Shown one piece after another: positions 8,411 through 15,586 of a DNA stretch of 64,000 nucleotides. The stretch is from Aldehydirespirator sp965219165. GTDB taxonomy: Bacteria > Actinomycetota > Acidimicrobiia > Acidimicrobiales > Aldehydirespiratoraceae. Position 1 is the stretch's first letter, and every line of letters begins with the position of its first letter. The DNA is taken from positions 3,596,001 through 3,660,000 of the forward strand of contig CBDCMW010000002.1 in NCBI GenBank assembly GCA_965219165.1, in the 5' to 3' direction. The notes beneath the pieces were generated by a model, which searched no databases, was not told where the DNA came from, and saw only the letters and a list, made by a program, of their open reading frames with translations. The position numbers were made by a program, and so were the translations under genes.

Positions 8411-8899
8411 CTGCGGGTTGGGGACGCGGCCCTCGAGGCCCACCCGGCGGACTGTGGTGCGAGCGGTGCGTCCGGCCGACACGATCTGCTCGTCGGACCC
8501 CGCAGCCGGAGCGGGGCCAGCCGAGCGCCGGGACTTCGACGCCGGTCCCCACTCGAGGGCGCCGGCACCGATCAGGTACACGAACGACTCGAAGACCGCG
8601 AAGCTGAACACCAGCAGGACCACGAGCCCGAACAGGCCCAGCCCGCCCCGAGCCACGGCGTAGGGATAGAACAGCACGATCTCCACATCGAAGACGATGA
8701 AGATCATCGCCACCAGGAAGAACCGCACCGGGAACCGCTCGGGGGTGTCGCGGGAGGGCACGATCCCGCACTCGTAGGGGTCCTGCTTGGGCACGGTCGG
8801 CAAGCGGGGCGCCAGCAGGCCCGAGACGACGAGACTCGCCGCCGCGAACAGCGCCGCCAGCACGAACAGCGCCAGCAGGGGAAGGTACTGTCCGAGCAC
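8399..8899 (-). CDS. nuoA: NADH-quinone oxidoreductase subunit A
   Basis: Small membrane subunit of complex I, 166 residues with three predicted helices (about 7-30, 61-85, 90-113). Family motifs are PYECGIVP and the helix stretch around FDVEIVLFYP. The C-terminal 50 residues after the third helix are a polar extension beyond the usual 115-140 residue length. The start is GTG 8899, three bases after the stop of the preceding gene. The TGA stop begins the nuoA/nuoB repeat array. Confidence 0.94.
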   Translation of the reverse strand: MLGQYLPLLALFVLAALFAAASLVVSGLLAPRLPTVPKQDPYECGIVPSRDTPERFPVRFFLVAMIFIVFDVEIVLFYPYAVARGGLGLFGLVVLLVFSFAVFESFVYLIGAGALEWGPASKSRRSAGPAPAAGSDEQIVSAGRTARTTVRRVGLEGRVPNPQEVA

Positions 8900-8902
8900 C
8901 GC

Positions 8903-9934
8903 TCAGGCTTCCACCCGCGCTCCCGCCTCACGCTGTCGCCAGGCGAGTTTGTCGCGCTCGTGCAGGAACAGGCACAGAGCCGCGAAGATGCACAGCGAGC
9001 CCAGGGCCACCAGCGCGGGCTTGAGGCGGAGGTTGCCGAGGTCGCGGATCATGATCACGGAGATCACAGGCTTGGACCGATCAGCGATGGGCCGGGGCGG
9101 GGGCTGGCCGGGAGTGAGGGGCTGATCAATGACTTCTTGGATCTGGACGACCCCGTAGCGGGTGGGATGGGTGATGGTCAAGGCGGTGCGGATCTGGGTC
9201 CAGATCCGGTCGAGGCGGCTCGGGTCGCCGGGCAGGCCCCGCTTGCCGCCGACGGTGTACGCGTCGAGCAGCTTGAAGTCGTCCTGGGCCGTGAACATCA
9301 GGTCGGGACTCGCCAGCAGCATCGCCGACGCGGAGGCCTGGGCCTCGCCCGCCTCGGCAGTTGAGAGCAGCTCCCAGCCGCCGAAGTCCAACCGTCCCGA
9401 CGCCTCTGCGTCGGCGATCACCCCGGGAGCGACCGCAGCCAGCTCCGACAGCGTGGCGGCCTGATTGCGGGCCAGCTCATCGGCGACCAGCTGGTCGATC
9501 TCGGCGGCGCTGAGCCCTTCGGTCCGATCGGGCGTGAGCGTGTCCCGGGTGACCACCCCGAACTCCGCTTGAGCCACGGGATCGCCGGAGTCCACGACGA
9601 GGTCGAAGGCGGACGGGAGTTCGACGGCGTCGGGCAACGACGTGGCTTGCTCCAGCGCGGCCGCGTCGAGGTCGCCGACATTGATCTCCGTCAACTGCCA
9701 GGTGGGCGTGCTGCCGGCCCAGCCGATCCCGTAGATCCACCATACGACGGCCATGATCGCAATCCAGCCGAAGAACCCGGTCACGGCGACGAGCGTGCCC
9801 AGCCGGGTGCCGGTGTTGAGGGCGAGCAGCAGCCACACCGAGCCCATGAGCACAACCACGCCCGCGAAGACCGCCATGAAACCGCGGATCTCCGGATCCC
9901 AGGCGAGCCCGGCGATCACATCGAGCGCTTCCAT
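8903..9934 (-). CDS. Unknown membrane protein between complex III and complex I genes
   Basis: 343 residues, not recognised as any named family. Two hydrophobic helices lie near the N-terminus (about 18-40 and 47-70). A polar Ala/Asp/Glu-rich domain of about 220 residues follows, then one helix near 305-327 and a charged tail. This suggests a large extracytoplasmic domain held by helices at both ends. The start chosen is ATG 9934 (MEALDVIAG), preceded by AAAGGAAAGCG. An upstream in-frame start at 9985 reads through the duplicated junction and is less likely. Its place between cytochrome c and nuoA suggests a role in assembly or contact of the two complexes; this is inference from position only. 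Confidence 0.75.
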   Translation of the reverse strand: MEALDVIAGLAWDPEIRGFMAVFAGVVVLMGSVWLLLALNTGTRLGTLVAVTGFFGWIAIMAVVWWIYGIGWAGSTPTWQLTEINVGDLDAAALEQATSLPDAVELPSAFDLVVDSGDPVAQAEFGVVTRDTLTPDRTEGLSAAEIDQLVADELARNQAATLSELAAVAPGVIADAEASGRLDFGGWELLSTAEAGEAQASASAMLLASPDLMFTAQDDFKLLDAYTVGGKRGLPGDPSRLDRIWTQIRTALTITHPTRYGVVQIQEVIDQPLTPGQPPPRPIADRSKPVISVIMIRDLGNLRLKPALVALGSLCIFAALCLFLHERDKLAWRQREAGARVEA

Positions 9935-9999
9935 GTCACGCTTTCCTTTCGAAGACGCAGGTCGCATCGAGCGCTTCCATGTCACAGGTTCCTCTCGAA
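9919..9999 (-). repeat. Duplicated gene junction (46-bp period) with a 14-codon mini-cistron
   Basis: A 35-bp segment at 9919-9953 recurs at 9965-9999 with a few differences. Both copies contain the ribosome-binding AGGAA, a TGA, and the ATG of MEALD. The extra copy makes a reading frame at 9936-9980 (MEALDATCVFERKA) that starts two bases after the cytochrome c stop. It ends two bases before the ATG of the next gene. Compare the cytochrome c C-terminus VAFERNL: the mini-cistron ends VFERKA. Confidence 0.85.
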
Positions 10000-11250
10000 C
10001 GCGACGATGGCGTCGATCTGGCCTTGGGTCAGTGTGGCCGGATAGGTCACCTCGAGGTTGTCGTCGGTGCGGGAACCGAAGCCCGGCATCTGCCCGTTGC
10101 CTCCCGAGCCGCCCCGGCCGTAGGTCTGGCCGATGCTCTGGCCGGCGGTGATGAAGTCAGCGTGCAGACCGGCGGTCTCGAACTGCTCGAGGGTGCTGCC
10201 CCCGGTCAGGTTGGGGCCGAAGAAGCCTCCGCCGAGGTTGTAGGACTCGACGATCGGCCCGGCGTGGCCGTCGATGCTGTCGTCGCCGTCGGTGGTGGCG
10301 TCGAAGGACCACCCGTAGGTATGGCAGCGGGCACAGCTGTAGGTGCCGCCCGCGGCCCGGTTGGTGAACAGGATCTCCCCGTAGGTCTGGTAGAGGTCGC
10401 TGCCGGGGGCCTCGCCGGTGGCGAGCAGCTCCAGGCCGGCCCGGCGGATGGTCTTGGGGTTGCCGGCCAGCGAATCATCGGCAGCCAGGGCCATGGCCCG
10501 GGCCTCCTCCACGGCGGCGTCCACTGCGCCGAGCCACTGGTCCACGGCGCCGTCGTCATCGTCCACACCCAGATACTCGGCGATGCCCTCTCTCACGCCG
10601 CCATCGACGATCTCGCGCAGTTCAGACTCGGGGATCTGGATGCGCCTCAGGTAGTGGACCAGGTAGTCGATCTGCTGCGGGGTGAGGGGGCCGCCGCCGG
10701 GCGCGCCCCACGCCGGCATCACGTTGTTGCGGCCGTAGTTGAGCACGTGGCGCACCTCGTCCTCGCTGTAGCGCGACAGCACGGTGTTGAGCGCCGGGGC
10801 GCTCCAGGCCACCGTGGCCACGAAGGTGCCCGACGCGTCGGTGAGCGTGACCGGCGCGGAGCCGCCCGATCCCTCGGCGCCGTGGCACTGCTGGCAGTCG
10901 GCGCCCTCGGTGTAGAGCTCGCCGCCCCGGTCCGCGAAGACGCGGTCGGTGTCGGAGATCAGGCCCTGGTGGCGGCCGGGCTCGCCCAGCCAGTACAGCG
11001 GCAGGCCCACCCCGATCACAGCCAGCATCGCCAGCCCAGCCAGCAGCGACCTGTCGAGCTTGGAGCCCTCCAGCTCCTCGTCTTCCAGGTAGGGCTTGCG
11101 GTTGGGGGCCAGCTCGATCTCGCTGCCGACCTCGTAGCGGGACATGCGCGAGTTGAGGATCAGGTACAAGATGTACCCGACGAAGACAATGGCGAGGATG
11201 ACGAACCCGATGGTTCTCTGGCTGGAGGCGGCTAGGAGCATTCGCGGCAA
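9982..11250 (-). CDS. Membrane-anchored di-heme cytochrome c of the bc complex (QcrC-like)
   Basis: 422 residues with two helices near the N-terminus (about 14-33 and 68-88) and two cytochrome c domains. The haem sites are CQQCH (Cys119, Cys122, His123) and CARCH (Cys306, Cys309, His310). Likely axial methionines sit in NNVMPAWG and NGQMPGFG. It would carry electrons from the Rieske centre toward the terminal oxidase on the outer face of the membrane. A TTG at 11250 has AGGAA at the right distance; ATG 11241 is the alternative start. It is next to the Rieske gene, as is usual for complex III. Actinobacterial QcrC normally has its helix at the C-terminus, so the N-terminal anchor is unusual. 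Confidence 0.88.
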   Translation of the reverse strand: MPRMLLAASSQRTIGFVILAIVFVGYILYLILNSRMSRYEVGSEIELAPNRKPYLEDEELEGSKLDRSLLAGLAMLAVIGVGLPLYWLGEPGRHQGLISDTDRVFADRGGELYTEGADCQQCHGAEGSGGSAPVTLTDASGTFVATVAWSAPALNTVLSRYSEDEVRHVLNYGRNNVMPAWGAPGGGPLTPQQIDYLVHYLRRIQIPESELREIVDGGVREGIAEYLGVDDDDGAVDQWLGAVDAAVEEARAMALAADDSLAGNPKTIRRAGLELLATGEAPGSDLYQTYGEILFTNRAAGGTYSCARCHTYGWSFDATTDGDDSIDGHAGPIVESYNLGGGFFGPNLTGGSTLEQFETAGLHADFITAGQSIGQTYGRGGSGGNGQMPGFGSRTDDNLEVTYPATLTQGQIDAIVAFERNL

Positions 11251-11276
11251 TGGTTCCTACGGATCGGGTCGGACCA

Positions 11277-12155
11277 CTAGTGGTCCCCGGTCGCCTGGCC
11301 GATGCAGTTCGGTCCTTCGGCTTCCTGGCCTGTGGTGTTGGTGCCGATGGGCGGCCCCTGGATGATCGTGCCGGTGTCGACGGTGAGCGACCCGTCCGCG
11401 CCGATCTCCATCGCGAAGCGGTCCATGCCCCGAGGAGCGGGGCCGCCCCGCTTCTCTCCCACCTGGTTGTACTTCGAGCCGTGGCACGGGCATTCGAACC
11501 ATTGCGAGGTTTCGCAGCTCGGCACCCGGCACCCGAGGTGGGGGCACTTCTGGTAGAGGGCCAGGATGCCGCCGTCCAAACCCAGCTGCTGGCCCGCGGT
11601 CATCCCCGCCAGTTCGGGCGCCGTGTAGGTCTCCGCCGCCTTCTCCACCGCGCCGTTGGGGTACTCGGTGAGCCACATCCGCCCCTCCGGCTTGTACAGG
11701 AATCCCGAGTTGTCGCGGATCTCGGTGAGCAGGTCGCTCACCAGGCCCACTTTGATCTTGGCGCCGAAGCCGCTGGCTCCCTGAGGCCACAGGAAGGCGA
11801 TGCAGGCCACGCCGAAGCCCGACAGGCTCAAGCTCATCAGCATCACGATCGTGCGGTTGAAGAACTGGCGGCGGCTCACCCCGATCGTCTCGGGATCGGG
11901 CGGCACGTAGGGCACCGGCGGGCCTCCGGCGTCCGGCGAGGCCAGCCCGGTGCCGGCGCGGGCCGCGGCCGCGGCCTTCTCCACCTCCCGGCCGGTGGGC
12001 GGCGCCTCGGCCCGCAGCACCACCGAGGACCGGTCCCGGCTGCGGGTCTCGCGCGACAGCATGCCGATGGCGGCGTCCGACTGGCGCCGGCGGACCGCGG
12101 CGAGCACCGCGACGACGGCCAGGATGGCAAGGGCCGCCAGGGCGACATAGATCAT
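11277..12155 (-). CDS. qcrA: Rieske 2Fe-2S subunit of the cytochrome bc complex
   Basis: 292 residues. The Rieske ligands are Cys204 and His206 (CPHLGC) and Cys222 and His225 (CPCHGS), with the disulfide pair Cys209/Cys224. An N-terminal helix (1-20) and a second helix (about 103-123) flank a polar linker. SRRQFF at 94-99, directly before the second helix, resembles a twin-arginine export motif, as expected for a Rieske protein folded before export. The start is ATG 12155, with GGAGGC as ribosome binding site. It overlaps the stop of a 19-codon reading frame (ATGA). Confidence 0.95.
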   Translation of the reverse strand: MIYVALAALAILAVVAVLAAVRRRQSDAAIGMLSRETRSRDRSSVVLRAEAPPTGREVEKAAAAARAGTGLASPDAGGPPVPYVPPDPETIGVSRRQFFNRTIVMLMSLSLSGFGVACIAFLWPQGASGFGAKIKVGLVSDLLTEIRDNSGFLYKPEGRMWLTEYPNGAVEKAAETYTAPELAGMTAGQQLGLDGGILALYQKCPHLGCRVPSCETSQWFECPCHGSKYNQVGEKRGGPAPRGMDRFAMEIGADGSLTVDTGTIIQGPPIGTNTTGQEAEGPNCIGQATGDH

Positions 12156-12211
12156 CGGTTGCCTCCTCGCGAGAGGCGGTCGGACGGTTCGATGGCGAGG
12201 GGGAGGGCCAT
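12152..12211 (-). other. 19-codon linking reading frame between cytochrome b C-half and Rieske genes
   Basis: Begins two bases after the cytochrome b C-half stop and ends with TGA overlapping the Rieske ATG. It encodes MALPLAIEPSDRLSRGGNR. It is not a duplicate of its neighbours but has the same coupling layout as the mini-cistrons elsewhere in the cluster. Translation is not proven; it may only be a coupling device. Confidence 0.4.
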
Positions 12212-12213
12212 GG

Positions 12214-13014
12214 TCACAGCTCGAAGAACAGTCCTGCTACCCAGGGGAAGACGAAGTTGAAACCCGGACCCCTGAAGAAGGAGCCGATGATCACAAGCAC
12301 CGACCAGAACATCAGGTGGATGGTCATGAGGCTGATCGCGAACTTGCGGTCCTCGGGCTTCTTGGACGGGTTCCTGTCGATGTAGGGCGCGAGTATCAGC
12401 GCCAGAAGCGCGATGCCGGGGATGGTCACGCCCGCCACCATCGGATGGAACATCGTCAGCAGCTCCTGCAGCCCGAGGAAGTACCACGGCGCCTTGGACG
12501 GGTTGGGCGTCTGGTTGTAGTTGGCCAGCTCCAGGAGCGGGGCGTTCACGAAGATCGAGAAGATCAGCGTGAACGCGGTGATGAACAGCGAGGCCACGAA
12601 CTCCACCACCAGCAGGTGGGGCCACACATGCACCTTGTCCTGCGGCTTGGACTTCACGTCCTGGATCGAGCCCGACTTCACCACCGTCAGCAGTCGCTGG
12701 GTGTGCCCGCCGGGGCCGGTGGCAGGCGCGGGTGCCACCGTGGCGGGCGGGGCGGCCACAGCCACTCCCCCGCCGCCGACCGCTGCCGCCCCGACTTCGG
12801 CCTCCGCCGCGCCGCCGGCCGCTTCGGCTCGAGCCGCCTTGGACCGCTCGAGCAGGTGGGGCGGGATCTTGCTCGCGGCCTGCTGCTGGGCCTCCGACAG
12901 GGCGTCGCCTGAGTCCGCGGCCGCGGACCCGGCGGCCTGCGCGGCCTTGGCCGCCTCCGCCTTGGCCCGGGCCTCCTCGGCCCGCTTGCGCAAGTGCTCG
13001 GGAATCTCCACCAT
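12214..13014 (-). CDS. Cytochrome b C-terminal half (subunit IV/PetD-like)
   Basis: 266 residues. The first 110 are polar and Ala/Glu-rich, with a Gly/Pro linker. Three helices follow (about 128-150, 196-212, 235-256). The quinol-site PEWY motif appears as APWYFLGLQE, a variant with the Glu missing from its usual place. With the adjacent N-terminal half it makes a complete cytochrome b, split as in cytochrome b6f and Bacillus complexes. The long charged cytoplasmic N-terminus is odd for the family. The start is ATG 13014. Confidence 0.9.
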   Translation of the reverse strand: MVEIPEHLRKRAEEARAKAEAAKAAQAAGSAAADSGDALSEAQQQAASKIPPHLLERSKAARAEAAGGAAEAEVGAAAVGGGGVAVAAPPATVAPAPATGPGGHTQRLLTVVKSGSIQDVKSKPQDKVHVWPHLLVVEFVASLFITAFTLIFSIFVNAPLLELANYNQTPNPSKAPWYFLGLQELLTMFHPMVAGVTIPGIALLALILAPYIDRNPSKKPEDRKFAISLMTIHLMFWSVLVIIGSFFRGPGFNFVFPWVAGLFFEL

Positions 13015-13076
13015 GACCGCTACCTCTGGTCCATGCTTCTACTCGACTGCATCTGTTCCATCACTGTGCTCTACGT

Positions 13077-13871
13077 CTACAGCGGACCCGAGACGCCGCC
13101 GTCCTTGCGGACCCGCCAGAAGTGGACCGCCAACAATATGACCAGCACGAACGGCAGCATCAGCACATGCAGCACGTACCAGCGCAGCAGCGTGTCGGTT
13201 CCGATCTCCACCCCTCCGAGCAGCACGAAGCGCACCTGGTCGCCGAACACGGGCGTGTATCCCATCATGTTGGTGCCCACGGTCACCGCCCACAGGGCCA
13301 GCTGGTCCCACGGCAGCAGGTAGCCGGTGAACGACAGCAGCAGCGTCAGCTTGAGCAGGATCACGCCGATCACCCAGTTGAACTCCCGGGGCGGCTTGTA
13401 GGCCCCGTGATAGAAGACTCGGGCCATGTGCAGGAACACGGTGATCACCATGAGGTGGGCCCCCCACCGGTGCATGTTGCGCACCAGCAGGCCGAAGGTC
13501 ACCGCGGTCTGCAGGTTGTAGATGTCGTCCCAGGCCTGAGCGGCGGTGGGTCGGTAGAAGAACATCAGGAAGATCCCGGTGACGGTCTCGAGGATGAACA
13601 GGAAGAAGCTCAGGCCCCCGAGGCACAGGGTGTAGCTCACCTTCACGGCGTGGCGCTTCACCTTCACCGGGTGGAGGTGGTAGAGCACGCTGTTCATGAC
13701 CACGTAGGACCGGTTGCGGGGACTGTCGGTGTAGCCCTTGCGGAAGATCGATCCGGGCCGGAAGATCGAGGTCCAGGCCTGCGATCCCTGGACCTGGTCG
13801 CCCAGCTTGGTCATCTGGGCGGTGATGCGCTCCGGCAGAGGCGTCTTGCGCTCTTCTGTGTCGATGGCCAT
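13077..13871 (-). CDS. Cytochrome b N-terminal half (b6-like), binds haems bL and bH
   Basis: 264 residues, four helices. Haem ligands are His134 and His148 in helix B and His235 and His250 in helix D. The 15-residue spacing in helix D is the cytochrome b6 value; mitochondrial cytochrome b has 14. Cys83 in LCLGG aligns with the cysteine that in b6f and Bacillus-type proteins holds the extra haem cn. It forms the quinol-oxidising core of complex III with the C-terminal half encoded next to it. The start ATG 13871 has AGGAGA at a good distance. Confidence 0.93.
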   Translation of the reverse strand: MAIDTEERKTPLPERITAQMTKLGDQVQGSQAWTSIFRPGSIFRKGYTDSPRNRSYVVMNSVLYHLHPVKVKRHAVKVSYTLCLGGLSFFLFILETVTGIFLMFFYRPTAAQAWDDIYNLQTAVTFGLLVRNMHRWGAHLMVITVFLHMARVFYHGAYKPPREFNWVIGVILLKLTLLLSFTGYLLPWDQLALWAVTVGTNMMGYTPVFGDQVRFVLLGGVEIGTDTLLRWYVLHVLMLPFVLVILLAVHFWRVRKDGGVSGPL

Positions 13872-13910
13872 GGGTCTCCTGCGAATCGAGTCTGGGGGGT
13901 CGAGCGGTCT

Positions 13911-14327
13911 TCAGGCGAGGCGCATCCCATAGCCGTAGCCGTGGGAGTTCGTCCGTTGGTGGGGGTCGCCCCCGGGGGGAGGGTCGCTCATCTTGCCAAG
14001 AATGATCACGCCGGTGGGGCAGCGGTCCACGCACAGCGCGCAGCGGGTGCACACGTCGTCGTCGATCGTGAAGATCACCTTGTCAGCGGGGTCTATGCCA
14101 GGCAGCTCGGTGCCGACGGCCTCGTCCACCGCGTCGGTCGTGACCATGAAGATGCACTTCCACGGGCAGATGTCCACGCAGCCCTCGCACATGATGCACT
14201 CGGACTGGTCTATGTGGATGAACTGCTTGGGCTTGACGGCCTGCGCGAGCCAGGCCGCGTCCACCTCCTGCAGCACGTAGTCGTCCCGGAACTCCGGCAT
14301 GGGCGGGTTGGCGTCGGTGGTGGTCAC
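13911..14327 (-). CDS. Ferredoxin with two 4Fe-4S clusters
   Basis: 138 residues. Two ligand sets are present: CIMCEGCVDICPWKC, and CTRCALCVDRCP followed by TGV. There is no signal peptide, so it should act in the cytoplasm. It may pass electrons to or from the neighbouring membrane complexes. GTG 14327 overlaps the stop of the upstream gene (GTGA) and is preferred; ATG 14300 is an alternative start. The C-terminal 25 residues after the second cluster are polar and variable. NuoI also has two such clusters but is expected downstream of nuoH, outside this window. Confidence 0.88.
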   Translation of the reverse strand: MTTTDANPPMPEFRDDYVLQEVDAAWLAQAVKPKQFIHIDQSECIMCEGCVDICPWKCIFMVTTDAVDEAVGTELPGIDPADKVIFTIDDDVCTRCALCVDRCPTGVIILGKMSDPPPGGDPHQRTNSHGYGYGMRLA

Positions 14328-14779
14328 GCGTCGGAGCCCTCCCGGACCAGGGGGCGCCCGAAGCTCGACAGCTCGACGGCTTCGGCGGCCTCGGCCTTCT
14401 TGCCCCGGTTCTGCCACAGGTGCCACATCGCCACGTGACCGGCGATGGCCACGCCGTAGATGCCGCTGGCGATGATGTCCCGGATCACCACGTAGGTGAT
14501 GGTGAACGGGAAGCTGCCGCCGTGAGCCTGGGCCCGAAGGATTCCCCCCGGGCCGACGAAGAGCTTGTCGGTTCGCCAGTTGAGCTCGTTGTCGGCCCAC
14601 GCAAGCCACTGATGGGGCACCACTGCGTACACCCAGAACATCGCGAAGAAGGTGATCATCGCCCCGAACATGGCCTCGCCCCAAGTAACGGGCGTACCGA
14701 CCGGCCGACGCTTCATGTAGGCGAGGACGGCACCGACGAGTGCGACCGTGACCATGATTGATAGGGCGAAGGCGACCAC
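14324..14779 (-). CDS. Unknown small membrane protein heading the respiratory cluster
   Basis: 151 residues. Helices are at about 2-20, 36-56 and 92-116, with an aromatic loop (PHQWLAWADNELNW) between the second and third. The family is not recognised. The start GTG 14779 has GAGGAG upstream. As first gene behind the predicted promoter, with its stop overlapping the ferredoxin start, it probably belongs to the same mRNA. A membrane partner of the ferredoxin or of complex III would fit, but this is inference. Confidence 0.75.
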   Translation of the reverse strand: MVAFALSIMVTVALVGAVLAYMKRRPVGTPVTWGEAMFGAMITFFAMFWVYAVVPHQWLAWADNELNWRTDKLFVGPGGILRAQAHGGSFPFTITYVVIRDIIASGIYGVAIAGHVAMWHLWQNRGKKAEAAEAVELSSFGRPLVREGSDA

Positions 14780-15027
14780 CGGTACTCCTCGGCGACGACT
14801 ACTGGACGGCTTGAAGTGTAGTCCGGGCGGGGCGGACCCTCTCCGGACCGGGGTAGGTCTATCAGCGCAGATGCCGCGATCCGAACATCAACAAGTCGCG
14901 AAGCTGGCTCGGATACCCCATCGATCCGAGTACCGGTGGAGAGAGGGCGATCCCCACCTTCCCCGAACGGTTGCCCTCTCTCCACCGGAGTAGCATCTAT
15001 AGTAGTTGAAAACGAATGATATCTCAA
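14780..15027 (-). promoter_or_regulatory. Promoter and structured 5' leader of the bc/nuo cluster
   Basis: On the minus strand a -35 box TTGAGA (15027-15022) and -10 box TACTAT (15004-14999) are 17 bp apart, the optimum for a sigma70-type promoter. Predicted transcription starts near 14992. A perfect 16-bp inverted repeat begins at once (14973-14988 with 14933-14948, 24-base loop). A 7-bp one follows (14924-14930 with 14908-14914). The mRNA would thus start with a stable hairpin and carry about 210 untranslated bases. Alternatively the long repeat is an operator, or the terminator of the upstream ybjN gene. Confidence 0.6.
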
Positions 15028-15070
15028 GGGCGATGGATCCTCGTCAGACGTGGCTCATCCGCGGAACTTC

Positions 15071-15580
15071 TCATCCGCGGAACTTCGAGGCATAGCCGAT
15101 ACGCATGGCGGGACGGAAGATCAACTCGGTGGCCGCGTACATCGCTCCGAGAATTCCGTCCAGCACTCCGGCGGTGACCTGCGAGACCGGCGTGGAACCC
15201 GACAGGAACACCGCGTCCTCGGGTCCGATCTCGAGCTTCAGACCGGTCAGTCGCCGGTTCCGGCGCAGCAGGTGCTCGTAGAACCGGGCATGGTTCTCAT
15301 CGGGCGACGGCACCAGGTAGGTCTCGTAGTGCAACGTGCGCTGGCCGAGGGTGAACCAGATCGTCCACACCTCCTTCTCGTCGCCGCAGATTCGCACGTA
15401 CCACCGGCGTTCCCCCTCGGGGCCGCGTTCCACCGCGGCGATAGCGGGGTTCGCTTCGGCCGCGGCCGCCAGCCACGAATCGAGGCGATGCCCCAGGGCA
15501 TCGAGCTCAGCATCCGACGCGGGCGGCGCGTCGGTCATGGGATCGGAGCCGCCCGGCGCCGGAGAATCTGATCCGGGCAT
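15071..15580 (-). CDS. YbjN-domain protein
   Basis: 169 residues, soluble, with the mixed alpha/beta YbjN layout: WYVRICGDEKEVWTIWF, then HYETYLVPSPDENHARFYEHLLRRN split over about 30 residues, then a hydrophobic tail. It has the fold of type III secretion chaperones, but its molecular role is not known. It lies six bases after mshA; the same mshA-ybjN order is known in mycobacteria, which supports both calls. The first 25 residues are Pro/Ser-rich; ATG 15538 is an alternative start. Confidence 0.8.
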   Translation of the reverse strand: MPGSDSPAPGGSDPMTDAPPASDAELDALGHRLDSWLAAAAEANPAIAAVERGPEGERRWYVRICGDEKEVWTIWFTLGQRTLHYETYLVPSPDENHARFYEHLLRRNRRLTGLKLEIGPEDAVFLSGSTPVSQVTAGVLDGILGAMYAATELIFRPAMRIGYASKFRG

Positions 15581-15586
15581 CGCCGC

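Noticed and set aside
13020..13061. 13-codon frame between the two cytochrome b halves as another duplicated mini-cistron
   Set aside because: It has an ATG and ends shortly before the next start, but it shows no similarity to either neighbour, so chance cannot be excluded.
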